Positions 42,473-50,445 of a stretch of 64,000 bases of DNA are shown piece by piece; the first letter of the stretch is position 1, and every line of letters starts with the position of its first letter. The translations under genes were made by a program, and so were the position numbers. The DNA lies in contig NZ_MKZO01000010.1 of assembly GCF_001941965.1 (NCBI RefSeq), positions 62,001 to 126,000 of the forward strand, read 5' to 3'. The notes under the pieces are model-generated. The model did not search any database. It was not told where the DNA came from and saw nothing but the letters and a program-made list of their open reading frames with translations. The DNA comes from Pseudomonas putida. Lineage in GTDB: Bacteria > Pseudomonadota > Gammaproteobacteria > Pseudomonadales > Pseudomonadaceae.

Positions 42473-43186
42473 ATGAATACATCCGGTGATCGACTGAAGG
42501 TCCTGCTGAGCGAGTGCAACCTGAGTGCTTCGGATTTTGCCGCGCAACGCAAGATAACGCCCCAGCATATAAACAACTGGTTTCACCGTGGCGTGCCCCA
42601 GGCCCGTCTCGAGGAAATTGCCGAGCTCCTGTGTGTGCGGGTCAAATGGCTGCGCACGGGTGAAGGCCCCAAGCACATCTCGCCACTGCCGCGGGTCAAC
42701 CGCAGCCGTGGCGGCCAGGTGCGCAGCGAGCCGCCCGATCACAGTGCCCTCAGTTGCCACGATGAACACGACGTGCGGCTGCCCTTCCATACCCTGCGTG
42801 CGCGCCAGCTCGAAGCCATCCCGCAACGCTGCCTGCATCTACCGCGCCACGCCCTTGACCGCCTCGGCGTCGACCCGTCCCAGGCCATCGCCCTGAGCAT
42901 GCCCGACTACAACATGACGCCGCTGATCCCCTATGGTGCCCCGCTGGCCGTCGACCGCGGCCTGACCCGGGTGGTCGACGGCGAGCTGTACGCCGTGCTC
43001 CACGATGGTCAATTGCGCATCAACAGCCTGAGCAAACGCAGCAACGGCGCGCTGCGCCTGCACAGCCACGACAGCGAGGCGTTTCCCTGCGAGAACTACC
43101 GGCTCGGGCAATCCCGCGGTCATCAGCTGGAAGTGCTGGGCTGGGTGTTCTGGTGGGCCCAGTACCGCAGCGAACGGCCGGACTGA
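42473..43186 (+). CDS. XRE/S24-like (CI/LexA-type) transcriptional regulator without the catalytic serine
   Basis: The 237-residue protein has an N-terminal helix-turn-helix (about 15-65, FAAQRKITPQHINNWFHRGVPQA) and a C-terminal LexA/S24-like fold (about 125-230). At the site of the nucleophile (normally GDSMxP) it reads PDYNMTPLIPYG, so Ser is Asn, and autocleavage is unlikely. An inverted pair ATGTCGG (42373-42379) / CCGACAT (42411-42417) lies before the gene and might be its operator. It is outside the island, since attL follows it, though phage-repressor ancestry is plausible. Confidence 0.8.
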   Translation: MNTSGDRLKVLLSECNLSASDFAAQRKITPQHINNWFHRGVPQARLEEIAELLCVRVKWLRTGEGPKHISPLPRVNRSRGGQVRSEPPDHSALSCHDEHDVRLPFHTLRARQLEAIPQRCLHLPRHALDRLGVDPSQAIALSMPDYNMTPLIPYGAPLAVDRGLTRVVDGELYAVLHDGQLRINSLSKRSNGALRLHSHDSEAFPCENYRLGQSRGHQLEVLGWVFWWAQYRSERPD

Positions 43187-43243
43187 AGCGATCTGGTGCA
43201 TTTTTTGCTGGGCATTGCGAGTCGTTCCCAGTATGCTGTGCGC

Positions 43244-43410
43244 CACCTTGGTCCTGAGTGCCGTTTGCACGTCACGGACCGGGCGGAGCCTCACACAGTC
43301 CCCGCCCATACGACACACCCGCTGTGTCGTCCAACGATTTGAAGGCGGTTGCGGCTTGCCAAAAGCCAGCCAAGACTGTCCCCGAGAAGCCGGCCACAAG
43401 CCGGCTTTTT
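43244..43410 (+). ncRNA. Putative structured small RNA ending in the attL terminator
   Basis: No open frame fits this stretch, but it folds into four hairpins in a row. Hairpin one is GGTCC/GGACC around GTGC/GCAC (43250-43280). Hairpin two is GGGCGG/CCGCCC (43281-43307). Hairpin three is ACGACACA/TGTGTCGT with a CCCGC loop (43310-43330). The last is a terminator, AAGCCGGC/GCCGGCTT plus a T-run (43387-43410). A TATGCT -10-like element is at 43232-43237, with no clear -35. I do not recognise the family. Exact ends are estimates. Confidence 0.55.
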
Positions 43411-43413
43411 AAT
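43387..43413. repeat. attL of the integrated island (27-bp core)
   Basis: Twenty-seven bases here (starting AAGCCGGCCACAAGCC and ending CTTTTTAAT) recur identically at 60688-60714, and the bases on each side differ. The repeat is the entire terminator hairpin of the putative small RNA plus AAT. An integrase gene lies just inside the other copy. Confidence 0.88.
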
Positions 43414-43462
43414 TTCTACAGCCCTTGATTTACGAGGCTCCCGCCTTCACCACCACCGCCAG

Positions 43463-43486
43463 CCCATACTTTGGCCCATACGTTGG
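43463..43486. repeat. Candidate integrase arm-site repeats, left end
   Basis: Two adjacent 12-base direct repeats, CCCATACTTTGG and CCCATACGTTGG. The first recurs exactly at 60556-60567 near the other end of the island. The position 50-75 bases inside attL suits arm-type integrase binding; this is inference. Confidence 0.5.
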
Positions 43487-43604
43487 CGGCAGTCTGCATT
43501 CCTTCGCTACCAGCAGCAACCAGTTGAGCCGGTTCGCCACCACGAGGCCTTTGTAGCCGCTCTGTGGGCGCAGGATGGGGAGCATGGGGATATTTGAGGA
43601 TTCG

Positions 43605-43952
43605 TCAGGCTTCGTCCTGTGACTGCCCCAGCAGCTTCAGGAACTCGATGGCGAGCCTGCGATTCTTGGTAGTGAGTGCCTGGAAGTTCCGGCGCACCAG
43701 GATCACCTCGTTGCTCTGATCAGATGCAACCTCTTCGCCGCCTTCCGACTCGGATTCCGCTACAGCGTACAGCTCGGAGGTCTTCGTGCCCAGTGCATGG
43801 CTGAGCTTGTGCAGCAGCTCCAGAGACGGCAGTTGCTGCGATCTTTCAATCTTGGACAGGTTGCCCGCGTAAGTCCCCGCCTCCAGAGCGACAGCCTCCA
43901 GAGTGAGCCCCTTTTCCAGTCGAACCTTGCGTATAGCTGAGCCGATATTCAT
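43605..43952 (-). CDS. XRE family transcriptional regulator
   Basis: A 115-residue protein with an N-terminal lambda-repressor-type helix-turn-helix (about 4-60: SAIRKVRLEKGLTLEAVALEAGTYAGNLSKIERSQ, continuing to LGTKTSELYAV). An acidic linker and a short C-terminal helical part follow. There is no S24 domain. The start MNIGSAIRK at 43952 begins the domain. It is the first island gene after attL and faces the unknown gene at 44046. It may control island genes or excision. Confidence 0.85.
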   Translation of the reverse strand: MNIGSAIRKVRLEKGLTLEAVALEAGTYAGNLSKIERSQQLPSLELLHKLSHALGTKTSELYAVAESESEGGEEVASDQSNEVILVRRNFQALTTKNRRLAIEFLKLLGQSQDEA

Positions 43953-44045
43953 CCGGCGATTCTGTGGACAGGTTTCCACCAGAGCAAAGTTAACAAGGAA
44001 AAATTCTCACAAACTAATTTTCCATGTGAGAATATTCGTTCGGCA

Positions 44046-44399
44046 ATGAGTTGCTCAGAGAGCAATTTCGTTAAGCAGGATGACCCCAAGGACGGAAAGC
44101 GAATGGGCGCTCAGAGTGGAAATGATCAGAAAGCAGCACCTGGCCGGCAAAACAACTGCGATTTTGGAATTAATCGTTCGCGCCTGGGATGGCTGAGAGT
44201 ACGGTTCGAGGGTGGCCCGTCCTATCCGAAGATGGTTGCCACACTCAAAGAAATGGTAAACCGATACGGAAGCCTAGTCTTACGCGGAGAGAGGCTCTCC
44301 GGCTCCGAATGGCTTAGACGTATCGGTCAAAACGGCGGGAAAATTACCGAGGATCAACGGCGGGCTATCCAAACGCTCATGGAGAGTAACAACGCATAG
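44046..44399 (+). CDS. Hypothetical protein, 117 aa
   Basis: I recognise no domain. The C-terminal half (about 55-115) is predicted helical and basic: PKMVATLKEMVNRYGSLVLRGERL, then SGSEWLRRIG. The N-terminal 40 residues look disordered and may not be translated if an internal ATG at 44103 is used. It is divergent from the XRE regulator with 93 bases between, an arrangement common for a regulator and its target. Lower GC than the chromosome suggests it arrived with the island. Confidence 0.6.
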   Translation: MSCSESNFVKQDDPKDGKRMGAQSGNDQKAAPGRQNNCDFGINRSRLGWLRVRFEGGPSYPKMVATLKEMVNRYGSLVLRGERLSGSEWLRRIGQNGGKITEDQRRAIQTLMESNNA

Positions 44400-44620
44400 C
44401 TAGACGCGTGGGTTGGAGAGACCAGCAGTGAGCGACACATACGGCTATGGAAACATTGCAATTTCTGCCTGTGCTGAAACCAACCGAACCTAGGATTACA
44501 GGGTACAAACACCGCTGATCGAGAGACCGCTTCCGTCCCGACGAGTCTTGCCTCTGCAAAAGATAACGAACATTTACTACCCGCAGCGCTCATGACACCA
44601 GGCTAACGCAAAGTGGGAAA

Positions 44621-44708
44621 TTGCACCTGACTTGACCAAGCGCTTGCATCCCACTTGACCACCTGTTTGCATTCGACTTGACCAGCCGTTTGCATCGGAT
44701 TTGACCAG
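44621..44708. repeat. Tandem 23-bp direct repeats (iteron-like or IS21-type end)
   Basis: Three full units start at 44630, 44653 and 44676, each of the form ACTTGACCAxCxGTTTGCATC; a partial unit stands on each side (44621 and 44699). IS21-family elements carry several such repeats at their ends, so this may be a solitary IS end. The rest of the 785-base gap 44400-45184 holds no intact gene, only this array and an NhaA fragment. Confidence 0.65.
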
Positions 44709-44949
44709 CGCACGAGTACTCCTTGACCGGCAGGTATCGGCAGCTAGGGGACGTTCGCGACTGACCGCTAACGACCCGTAGCTGCCCTTCGCTCGGGGCA
44801 GCAATTGAAAGCAGCGTTCAGCTGTACTGAATGTCATAGGTAAGGCGTGTCATCGGTTTTGTTAGGGCAGCCACTGCGTATGGCCACGCCCAAATCGGTC
44901 TCAAGATGTTCCATCAGCCCTGTGACACGCCCCGACATCTATCGGCGTT

Positions 44950-45015
44950 GAGTCGCTATCGCTTTACTTCTGGCTCAATGACGGTCTCATGGCCATCTTT
45001 TTCCTTGTTGTTGGC
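44950..45015 (+). pseudogene. Fragment of a second nhaA
   Basis: One frame reads ESLSLYFWLNDGLMAIFFLV plus VG, matching the NhaA segment [16 protein letters not shown] of the intact gene nearby, but on the opposite strand and with different bases. The frame continues only to KLFPSAL and stops. It is a short remnant of another NhaA gene. Confidence 0.65.
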
Positions 45016-45184
45016 AAGCTATTTCCAAGCGCACTTTGAGTATCAGGCATGTGCGCTTAGCGCGAGCGCCTCGACTCGACACTGACCCCGATTGAGAGCA
45101 CTCACCCGCGCTATATGCGCACCAAATCATTGCGAGACTAGATGAGGGGCACGTAAGCCTTGGCGTGCTCGCATCGATTTGTTG

Positions 45185-46516
45185 TCAGCCCCTGCGAACC
45201 CGCCAAGCGCCCCAAGCTAGGCCCAACGCAGCAGCGATTATCGAGGCAGACAACACGCCGAGCTTGGCTGCGCCTAAGGAGGCCGGATCGGAGAATGCCA
45301 AGTTGGCAATGAAGATGGACATGGTGAAGCCGATGCCCGCGAGCAGACCTATCAATGTAATGCTGTTCCAGTTGACTCCAGTCGGCAGCGTGCAAAGACC
45401 GATGCGCACCATCAGCCAGCTGACACTGACGATTCCCAGCGGCTTACCAAGCACCAATGCGATTACGACAGCGGTCATTACCCACTGTGGCGCCTGTGTA
45501 CTTAGGTCTACACCCGCCAGGCTGACGCCGGCATTGGCCAGAGCAAACACTGGCATGATTCCATAGGCCACCCAAGGATGCAGGCCACTCTGCACACGAA
45601 CTACTGGCGGCACCAGCTCTCGCTGGGCCACTCGCAAGTTCTTTAGAGGGCTGATCAGCTCACTGGCATTCTGCTCGGGAGACCGCGCGCGCCCGAGCAA
45701 CTCCTGGGTGAAGCGTGTGACCGCATCAAGTGGTCGTTCTCGCATAGGCATGGCAGTGACCGGCGTCATCAGTCCCAATACCACTCCGGCCAGAGTCGGA
45801 TGTGCACCAGTCATCAATATGCCGACCCATGTAATCGCACCAGGGACTACATAAACATAGGCCGAACCCACCCCTATCCGCTGTAGACCCAATACCATCA
45901 TCAAACCAATCGCAGCGATGCCGAAACCGCTGTAGTCCAGGCCTCCTGAATAGAAAATGGCGATGATGAGGACGGCGATAATATCGTCAATGATTGCCAA
46001 GGCGAGCAGGAACACACGTACGTTCGACGGAATGGATTTACCGAGCAGCGCCAGTACCCCTACGGCGAATGCGATATCGGTGGCCGTCGGCACCGCCCAG
46101 CCTTGTTGCTCAGACGGTGCATGGCCGAAACCGAGGTAAACCATTGCAGGTACCGCCACTCCACCGATTGCCGCTGCCATCGGGAGGGTGGCCTGGCGAA
46201 AGCTGGCAAGGGCGCCTTCATGGATTTCACGGCGGATTTCCATACCGACCACGAGGAAGAAGATCGTCATCAGCCCATCGTTGATCCAGAAGTGCAGCGA
46301 CTGAGTGAATACCAGCGAACCGACGCCAATCGTAATGGGCGTGTGCCACAAAGCTTCATAGGTCGCGGCGGCCGAGGAATTGGCCCAGATAAGAGCTGCG
46401 ATAGCGGCGATCAAAAGGACTACACCACTGATGGCTTCAATGTGCAGAAAGCGCTCGAGATTGGCGAAGGCACGCTCCGCAAGCTGTTGGGCACGGGGCA
46501 AGGTTGTTTTTTGCAT
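45185..46516 (-). CDS. nhaA: Na+/H+ antiporter NhaA
   Basis: The 443-residue inner-membrane antiporter has about twelve hydrophobic segments and the NhaA hallmarks: [40 protein letters not shown] with the ion-binding Asp pair region ([19 protein letters not shown]); and [21 protein letters not shown] end. The length is somewhat above E. coli NhaA because of an N-terminal stretch before [11 protein letters not shown]. It is island cargo and may add sodium or pH tolerance. Confidence 0.95.
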   Translation of the reverse strand: MQKTTLPRAQQLAERAFANLERFLHIEAISGVVLLIAAIAALIWANSSAAATYEALWHTPITIGVGSLVFTQSLHFWINDGLMTIFFLVVGMEIRREIHEGALASFRQATLPMAAAIGGVAVPAMVYLGFGHAPSEQQGWAVPTATDIAFAVGVLALLGKSIPSNVRVFLLALAIIDDIIAVLIIAIFYSGGLDYSGFGIAAIGLMMVLGLQRIGVGSAYVYVVPGAITWVGILMTGAHPTLAGVVLGLMTPVTAMPMRERPLDAVTRFTQELLGRARSPEQNASELISPLKNLRVAQRELVPPVVRVQSGLHPWVAYGIMPVFALANAGVSLAGVDLSTQAPQWVMTAVVIALVLGKPLGIVSVSWLMVRIGLCTLPTGVNWNSITLIGLLAGIGFTMSIFIANLAFSDPASLGAAKLGVLSASIIAAALGLAWGAWRVRRG

Positions 46517-46662
46517 AGGCGCAAGAACTCCCGCATGGCGGCCCGACCAGCGTAGTCTTTTTAACCTGCCTCACTGCACCAAGCAGTCAGCACCCACGCA
46601 ATAGTGTACTGTATGAATGTGGCAATGGGGCCGTTTTCTAGATGCCCTCGAGAGGCTGCTAT

Positions 46663-46736
46663 GGGTCGGTTGCTGCCATTCGCGAGAAGCAGCTTCGGGT
46701 CGGAAGCGGTCTATCGTGAATGGCAGTTTTCGACCC
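46663..46736. repeat. Long inverted repeat, island-associated
   Basis: GGGTCGGTTGCTGCCATTC (46663-46681) faces GAATGGCAGTTTTCGACCC (46718-46736), an imperfect 19-bp inverted repeat. The loop contains GCTTCGGGTCGGAAGC, a motif nearly repeated at about 48668 (GCTTCGGGTCGAAAGC). A short frame over it (46604-46846, +) is open but I do not consider it a gene. Confidence 0.55.
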
Positions 46737-46842
46737 AAAGCTGCCCATCGCACACGGTAGAAATCGTCCAGGAGCAGATAGTCAGAAGTACCTACAAAAC
46801 CGGGCGATTTGAAGTATTAACCTGGCAAAAACGCAAACCAAA

Positions 46843-46872
46843 ATAAGGCTCACACCGAAGTGAGAGCCTTAT
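46843..46872 (-). terminator. Intrinsic terminator of the repeat-protein gene
   Basis: On the minus strand, ATAAGGCTCTCAC and GTGTGAGCCTTAT pair around TTCG, with TTTTGG after. It lies 36 bases beyond the stop of the 46909-48312 gene. Confidence 0.75.
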
Positions 46873-46908
46873 CGTCCCAATAACCCTTATGCCGGCTTGC
46901 GAAGATGA

Positions 46909-48312
46909 TTAATCTTCCATATCCGCTTCAGTAGCAGATAGGCGCTCGGCTACTGCGGGTATCGCGTACAAACGATCAAGCGCAACCAGTGCCGGATTGG
47001 CATTCAAACGATCCAGAATAGTCATCGCAGGACTCTCATTCATCTTTCGAATGGCCCTGAACGCGGGACTGTCATGCATCTCCGCGATTGCCTTCATCGC
47101 GGGGGCTTGATTCATCTCCTGCATGGCTCTGAACGCGGGACTGTTATGCATCTCCGCGATTGCCTTCATCGCGGGGGCGTGATTCATCTCCTGCATGGCT
47201 CTGAACGCGGGACTGTTATGCATCTCCGCGATTGCCTTCATCGCGGGGGCGTGATTCATCTCCTGCATGGCTCTGAACGCGGGACTGTCATGCATCTCCG
47301 CGATTGCCTTCATCGCGGGGGTTTGATTCATCTCCTGCATGGCTCTGAACGCGGGGCTGTCATGCATCTCCGCGATTGCCTTCATCGCGGGGGTTTGATT
47401 CATCTCTTGCATGGCTCTGAACGCGGGACTGTCATGCATCTCCGCGATTGCCTTCATTGCGGGGGTTTGATTCATCTCCTGCATGGCTCTGAACGCGGGG
47501 CTGTCATGCATCTCCGCGATTGCCTTCATCGCGGGGGTTTGATTCATCTCCTGCATGGCTCTGAACGCGGGACTGTCATGCATCTCCGCGATTGCCTTCA
47601 TTGCGGGGGTTTGATTCATCTCCTGCATGGCTCTGATCGCGGGACTGTCATGTATCTCCGCGATTGCCTTCATCGCAGGGCTTTCATTCAAGTTTTTAAA
47701 TAGGCTAAAACCTAAGTCTGCTGCACCCAGGCCCAATACCCCCGAACGATCAAGCTCAGCCTGAATCGGATTACCATTCGTCAGGCGATTGAGTTGAGCC
47801 TGAAACGTCGCGCTCGAGTGTGACAGGCGATCGAGTTGGGCGATAGTGATAGCAGTCTTGTCTTCTTCCAGGGATGAATTCGGAAGAACCACTGGATCCT
47901 CTTCGGAGGATGAATCATTGGTTGCAGGCGAGTTAATCATCTCGTTTTTTTGATTGTTAGAATGGGCAGTGGGACGACATGCATCGAAATGCTGAAGCCC
48001 TAACTCCAAGGCAATGGACTCTGCAGAATCTATAGTAATATTCCACTGCCGAGCTATCCGCTGAGAAACCGAAGTTACAACTTCGGATATTTTCAGGGGG
48101 CTACCGCTATAGTACTGTCCCAGTTCCTCAGCAAAAAAAATCAACTCATTTTCGCTTCCATAACCAAGTGCTCGGGCAAATGCTTGGCGCATAGCTGATA
48201 ACTTCGGGGCAGTGTCGCTATGTGGGCAAAGTTTTTTGAGCTTTGATACAGAGCTTTTGTAGCGTGGACTGTTAAAGTCTGAGAGAGTGACCGGCATACG
48301 TGAAATAGCCAT
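46909..48312 (-). CDS. Protein with nine near-identical 24-residue repeats, unknown function
   Basis: The 467-residue product matches no family I know. Residues 1-125 form a possible folded part, including MRQAFARALGYGSENELIFFAEEL, a GY-x3-NEL motif also seen in small mobile-element proteins. Residues 126-207 are Ser/Asn-rich, then LDRL/LNRL helices. Residues 208-423 are nine 24-residue units, each made of two 12-residue halves: MNQTPAMKAIAE and MHDSPAFRAMQE. Three degenerate 12-mers (424-459) and an acidic tail (ATEADMED) end it. Each half is a short amphipathic helix capped by S/T-Pro-Ala, so a solenoid or rod is likely. No signal peptide or membrane segment is seen. It is a single gene with its own terminator. 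Confidence 0.8.
   Translation of the reverse strand: MAISRMPVTLSDFNSPRYKSSVSKLKKLCPHSDTAPKLSAMRQAFARALGYGSENELIFFAEELGQYYSGSPLKISEVVTSVSQRIARQWNITIDSAESIALELGLQHFDACRPTAHSNNQKNEMINSPATNDSSSEEDPVVLPNSSLEEDKTAITIAQLDRLSHSSATFQAQLNRLTNGNPIQAELDRSGVLGLGAADLGFSLFKNLNESPAMKAIAEIHDSPAIRAMQEMNQTPAMKAIAEMHDSPAFRAMQEMNQTPAMKAIAEMHDSPAFRAMQEMNQTPAMKAIAEMHDSPAFRAMQEMNQTPAMKAIAEMHDSPAFRAMQEMNQTPAMKAIAEMHDSPAFRAMQEMNHAPAMKAIAEMHNSPAFRAMQEMNHAPAMKAIAEMHNSPAFRAMQEMNQAPAMKAIAEMHDSPAFRAIRKMNESPAMTILDRLNANPALVALDRLYAIPAVAERLSATEADMED
47044..47691 (-). repeat. Nine tandem 72-bp repeats inside the 46909-48312 gene
   Basis: The period is exactly 72 bases over 648 bases, in frame. Units differ at only a few positions, many at the same sites (for example GGGACT/GGGGCT and GTCATG/GTTATG), a sign of recent amplification or gene conversion. 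The opposite strand is also open across the array. Confidence 0.95.
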
Positions 48313-48700
48313 GGTGGCTCCTAATTATAGGTGCTAAACAAAGTCACAGTAGCTGGCTGTCCGTGATGCACCTGCGATTAGGTCAGTATGTGGCATCAAC
48401 GATGCAGTCGATTAACGACTGAAATGTATAAGTCTCGTATCCTAAGAATTTGCGCAAGGCCAGCAGCACCGAACGAGACCAGTCCGATAAAAAAAAGGTA
48501 TGCGATGCATAGCCTTAAGTCAATAGCGAACTGATTTTCGTATTTTTATGCCTGCAGTTCAAAGCTACCGCCTGACGACGTCAGCGCTCTTGTGGAATCG
48601 CCCCCTGATTTCCAGGGCGCCTTCGACTGGCTTCTTTTGGCCGTTTGCAGCCCTTACCGAAGGTCTGCTTCGGGTCGAAAGCAGCCGTTGGCATCAACAC
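48313..48700. other. Gap without a supported gene
   Basis: The 388 bases are AT-richer than the flanks. A 37-codon minus-strand frame (about 48384-48508) reads HRIPFFLSDWSRSVLLALRK and may be a remnant, but I cannot place it. The copy of the GCTTCGGGTCGAAAGC motif is at about 48668. The promoter for the repeat-protein gene must be near its left edge. Confidence 0.5.
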
Positions 48701-48907
48701 TTACTGAAGGGGTCTAAATGGCCCTCCAAGCGCCCGAAGTTGATACTCCGAGACTGCTTGGAACAACGAGTCTGCTAACATTCTAAGGCGCTCGATTTCA
48801 TCGGGCGAGCTCTCTGCGGCTTTGGCTTCGTGGTACCGTCGCAGTGCCTCAATGGCTTGCTGCATCAGCGGCTCACTCGCCTCTATCTTGTCTCGTAAGT
48901 CGTCCAT
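48701..48907 (-). CDS. Small helical hypothetical protein, 68 aa
   Basis: The product is almost entirely helical with heptad-like spacing: MDDLRDKIEASEPLMQQAIE, then LRRYHEAKAAESSPDEIERL and LADSLFQAVSEYQLRALGG. A strong AAGGAGAG site precedes the ATG at 48907, which supports translation. I recall similar small proteins in pseudomonad accessory regions, without known function. It stands alone between two gaps. Confidence 0.7.
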   Translation of the reverse strand: MDDLRDKIEASEPLMQQAIEALRRYHEAKAAESSPDEIERLRMLADSLFQAVSEYQLRALGGPFRPLQ

Positions 48908-49050
48908 GCTGCTCTCCTTTTGTGACCTACGCAGTATAGGACGCCTAGCAGGTCAGGCCGTTAGCTGCTCGCCGCCAAGGGCAGCAATGGGTCATTAACG
49001 ACCGCTGCTCTGGCTAACCATCCCTGTCCTCCCACACGTGGAGGATTGCC

Positions 49051-49671
49051 ATGAACATCATCGCAACCGGCGGTCGTCAGCCCTGGAACGAAGGAAAATT
49101 GGTTGGCCAGAAAGCCCCGCTCCGACTGAGAGATATCTGGGCTACCCGATTAAGGCTTCAAGTTGGAGAGAGAACCCGTGACCTAGCTCTCTTCGATCTG
49201 GCCATAGACAGTAAGCTCAGAGCCTGCGACTTAACAAAGCTCCGGGTACGCGACGTTGCTCATGGCGAACAGGTATCCTCACGAGCCATGGTGATGCAGC
49301 AGAAAACGCACCGGCCAGTCCAGTTCGAGATTACTGAACAAACACGGTCCGCTATCGCGGCTTGGATACATCAGGCCTAGCTACGCAGCGAAGACTGCCT
49401 TTTCTCTAGCCGAGTGCATACATCAGACTATCTATCCACTCGGCAGTACGCTCGCATCGTCAAAGGCTGGGTGAAGGCCGTTGGCCTTGATCCAGCCATG
49501 TATGGCACTCATACGATGAGACGTACAAAGGCATCACTGATCTATCGCAGGATGAAGAACCTGCGGGCCTTTCAACTGCTGCTCGGCCATACGAAGCTGG
49601 AGAGCACCGTTCGATATTTGGGGATTGAGGTCGATGACGCTCTGGAGATGGCAGAGCAGACCGAGGTTTGA
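49051..49671 (+). pseudogene. Tyrosine recombinase interrupted by one amber codon
   Basis: The frame encodes a short (about 206-residue) phage-integrase-family recombinase of a type common in Pseudomonas islands. A TAG at 49378-49380 splits it into 109 and 85 residues, and the frame is otherwise intact across the stop. The C-terminal part keeps the catalytic H-x-x-R (GTHTMRRTKASLIYRR), the LLGHTKLESTVRYLGI segment with the His and the nucleophilic Tyr. It is probably inactive unless the amber codon is read through. It lies beside the arsenic genes. Confidence 0.85.
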
Positions 49672-49731
49672 TCATGCATAGCGGCGGTCTAAGTCAGACG
49701 GTCGCTAACCGACCCATTCCGGGCATAGCGC

Positions 49732-50433
49732 TTAGATCGAGCGCTGATTCACACGAGCAGATAGCTGCTCGGCGTTTTCCTTCCGCTCCGAATAGCGATC
49801 CACAAGGAATTCCTGGCGGTCACGCAGCAGCATGGTGAACTTCACCAGCTCCTCCATAACATCCACCACGCGGTCATAATACGGCGAAGGCTTCATCCGC
49901 CCAGAGTCGTCGAACTCTAGGTAGGCCTTGGGTACCGAGGACTGGTTCGGGATGGTAAACATCCGCATCCAGCGGCCAAGCACACGCAACTGGTTGACGA
50001 CATTGAACGACTGCGAGCCGCCACATACCTGCATGACTGCCAAGGTCTTGCCTTGGGTGGGGCGAAGCGCACCCAGCGCCAGGGGAACCCAGTCGATCTG
50101 CGCCTTGAACACGGCAGACATTGCGCCATGACGCTCAGGCGAGCACCAGACCTGGCCTTCCGACCACTGCACCAGCTCACGCAGCTCCTGCACTTTGGGA
50201 TGCTCCACCGGCACGTCGTCAGGTAGCGGCAGGCCAGAGGGATTGAAGATGCGAGTCTCGGCACCGAAGTGCTCCAGCAGGCGCGCTGCTTCTTCGATCA
50301 GCAGGCGGCTGTAGGAGCGCTCGCGGGTCGATCCGTATAGCAAAAGAATGTGTGGTTTGTGCTCGCTGGAACGGGTTGCTGCTGGTGGCACATCGAACAG
50401 CGCGAGGTCGAGATTAGGCAATTGCTCGGACAT
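49732..50433 (-). CDS. arsH: ArsH, NADPH-dependent FMN reductase (organoarsenical resistance)
   Basis: ArsH oxidises trivalent organoarsenicals and reduces quinones or metals with NADPH. The 233-residue flavodoxin-like protein has the FMN loop [15 protein letters not shown] and the family stretches [35 protein letters not shown] and [15 protein letters not shown]. It is last in the arsR-arsB-arsC-arsH operon, 12 bases after arsC. Confidence 0.94.
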   Translation of the reverse strand: MSEQLPNLDLALFDVPPAATRSSEHKPHILLLYGSTRERSYSRLLIEEAARLLEHFGAETRIFNPSGLPLPDDVPVEHPKVQELRELVQWSEGQVWCSPERHGAMSAVFKAQIDWVPLALGALRPTQGKTLAVMQVCGGSQSFNVVNQLRVLGRWMRMFTIPNQSSVPKAYLEFDDSGRMKPSPYYDRVVDVMEELVKFTMLLRDRQEFLVDRYSERKENAEQLSARVNQRSI

Positions 50434-50445
50434 GTTTCCTCCTGC

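Noticed and set aside
46604..46846. 80-codon plus-strand frame between nhaA and the repeat protein
   Set aside because: It runs through the long inverted repeat and lacks a ribosome site; likely accidental.
47044..47691. CRISPR array
   Set aside because: Repeats are head-to-tail 72-bp units with no unique spacers and stay in frame in a protein gene; no cas genes are present.
47074..47703. Plus-strand repeat protein (MHLRDCLHRGG units)
   Set aside because: It is the complement of the 72-bp array; the minus-strand gene has non-repeat N- and C-terminal parts and a terminator, the plus frame has neither.
48548..48778. 76-codon plus-strand frame
   Set aside because: It overlaps the better-supported small gene 48701-48907 on the other strand and contains the island repeat motif.
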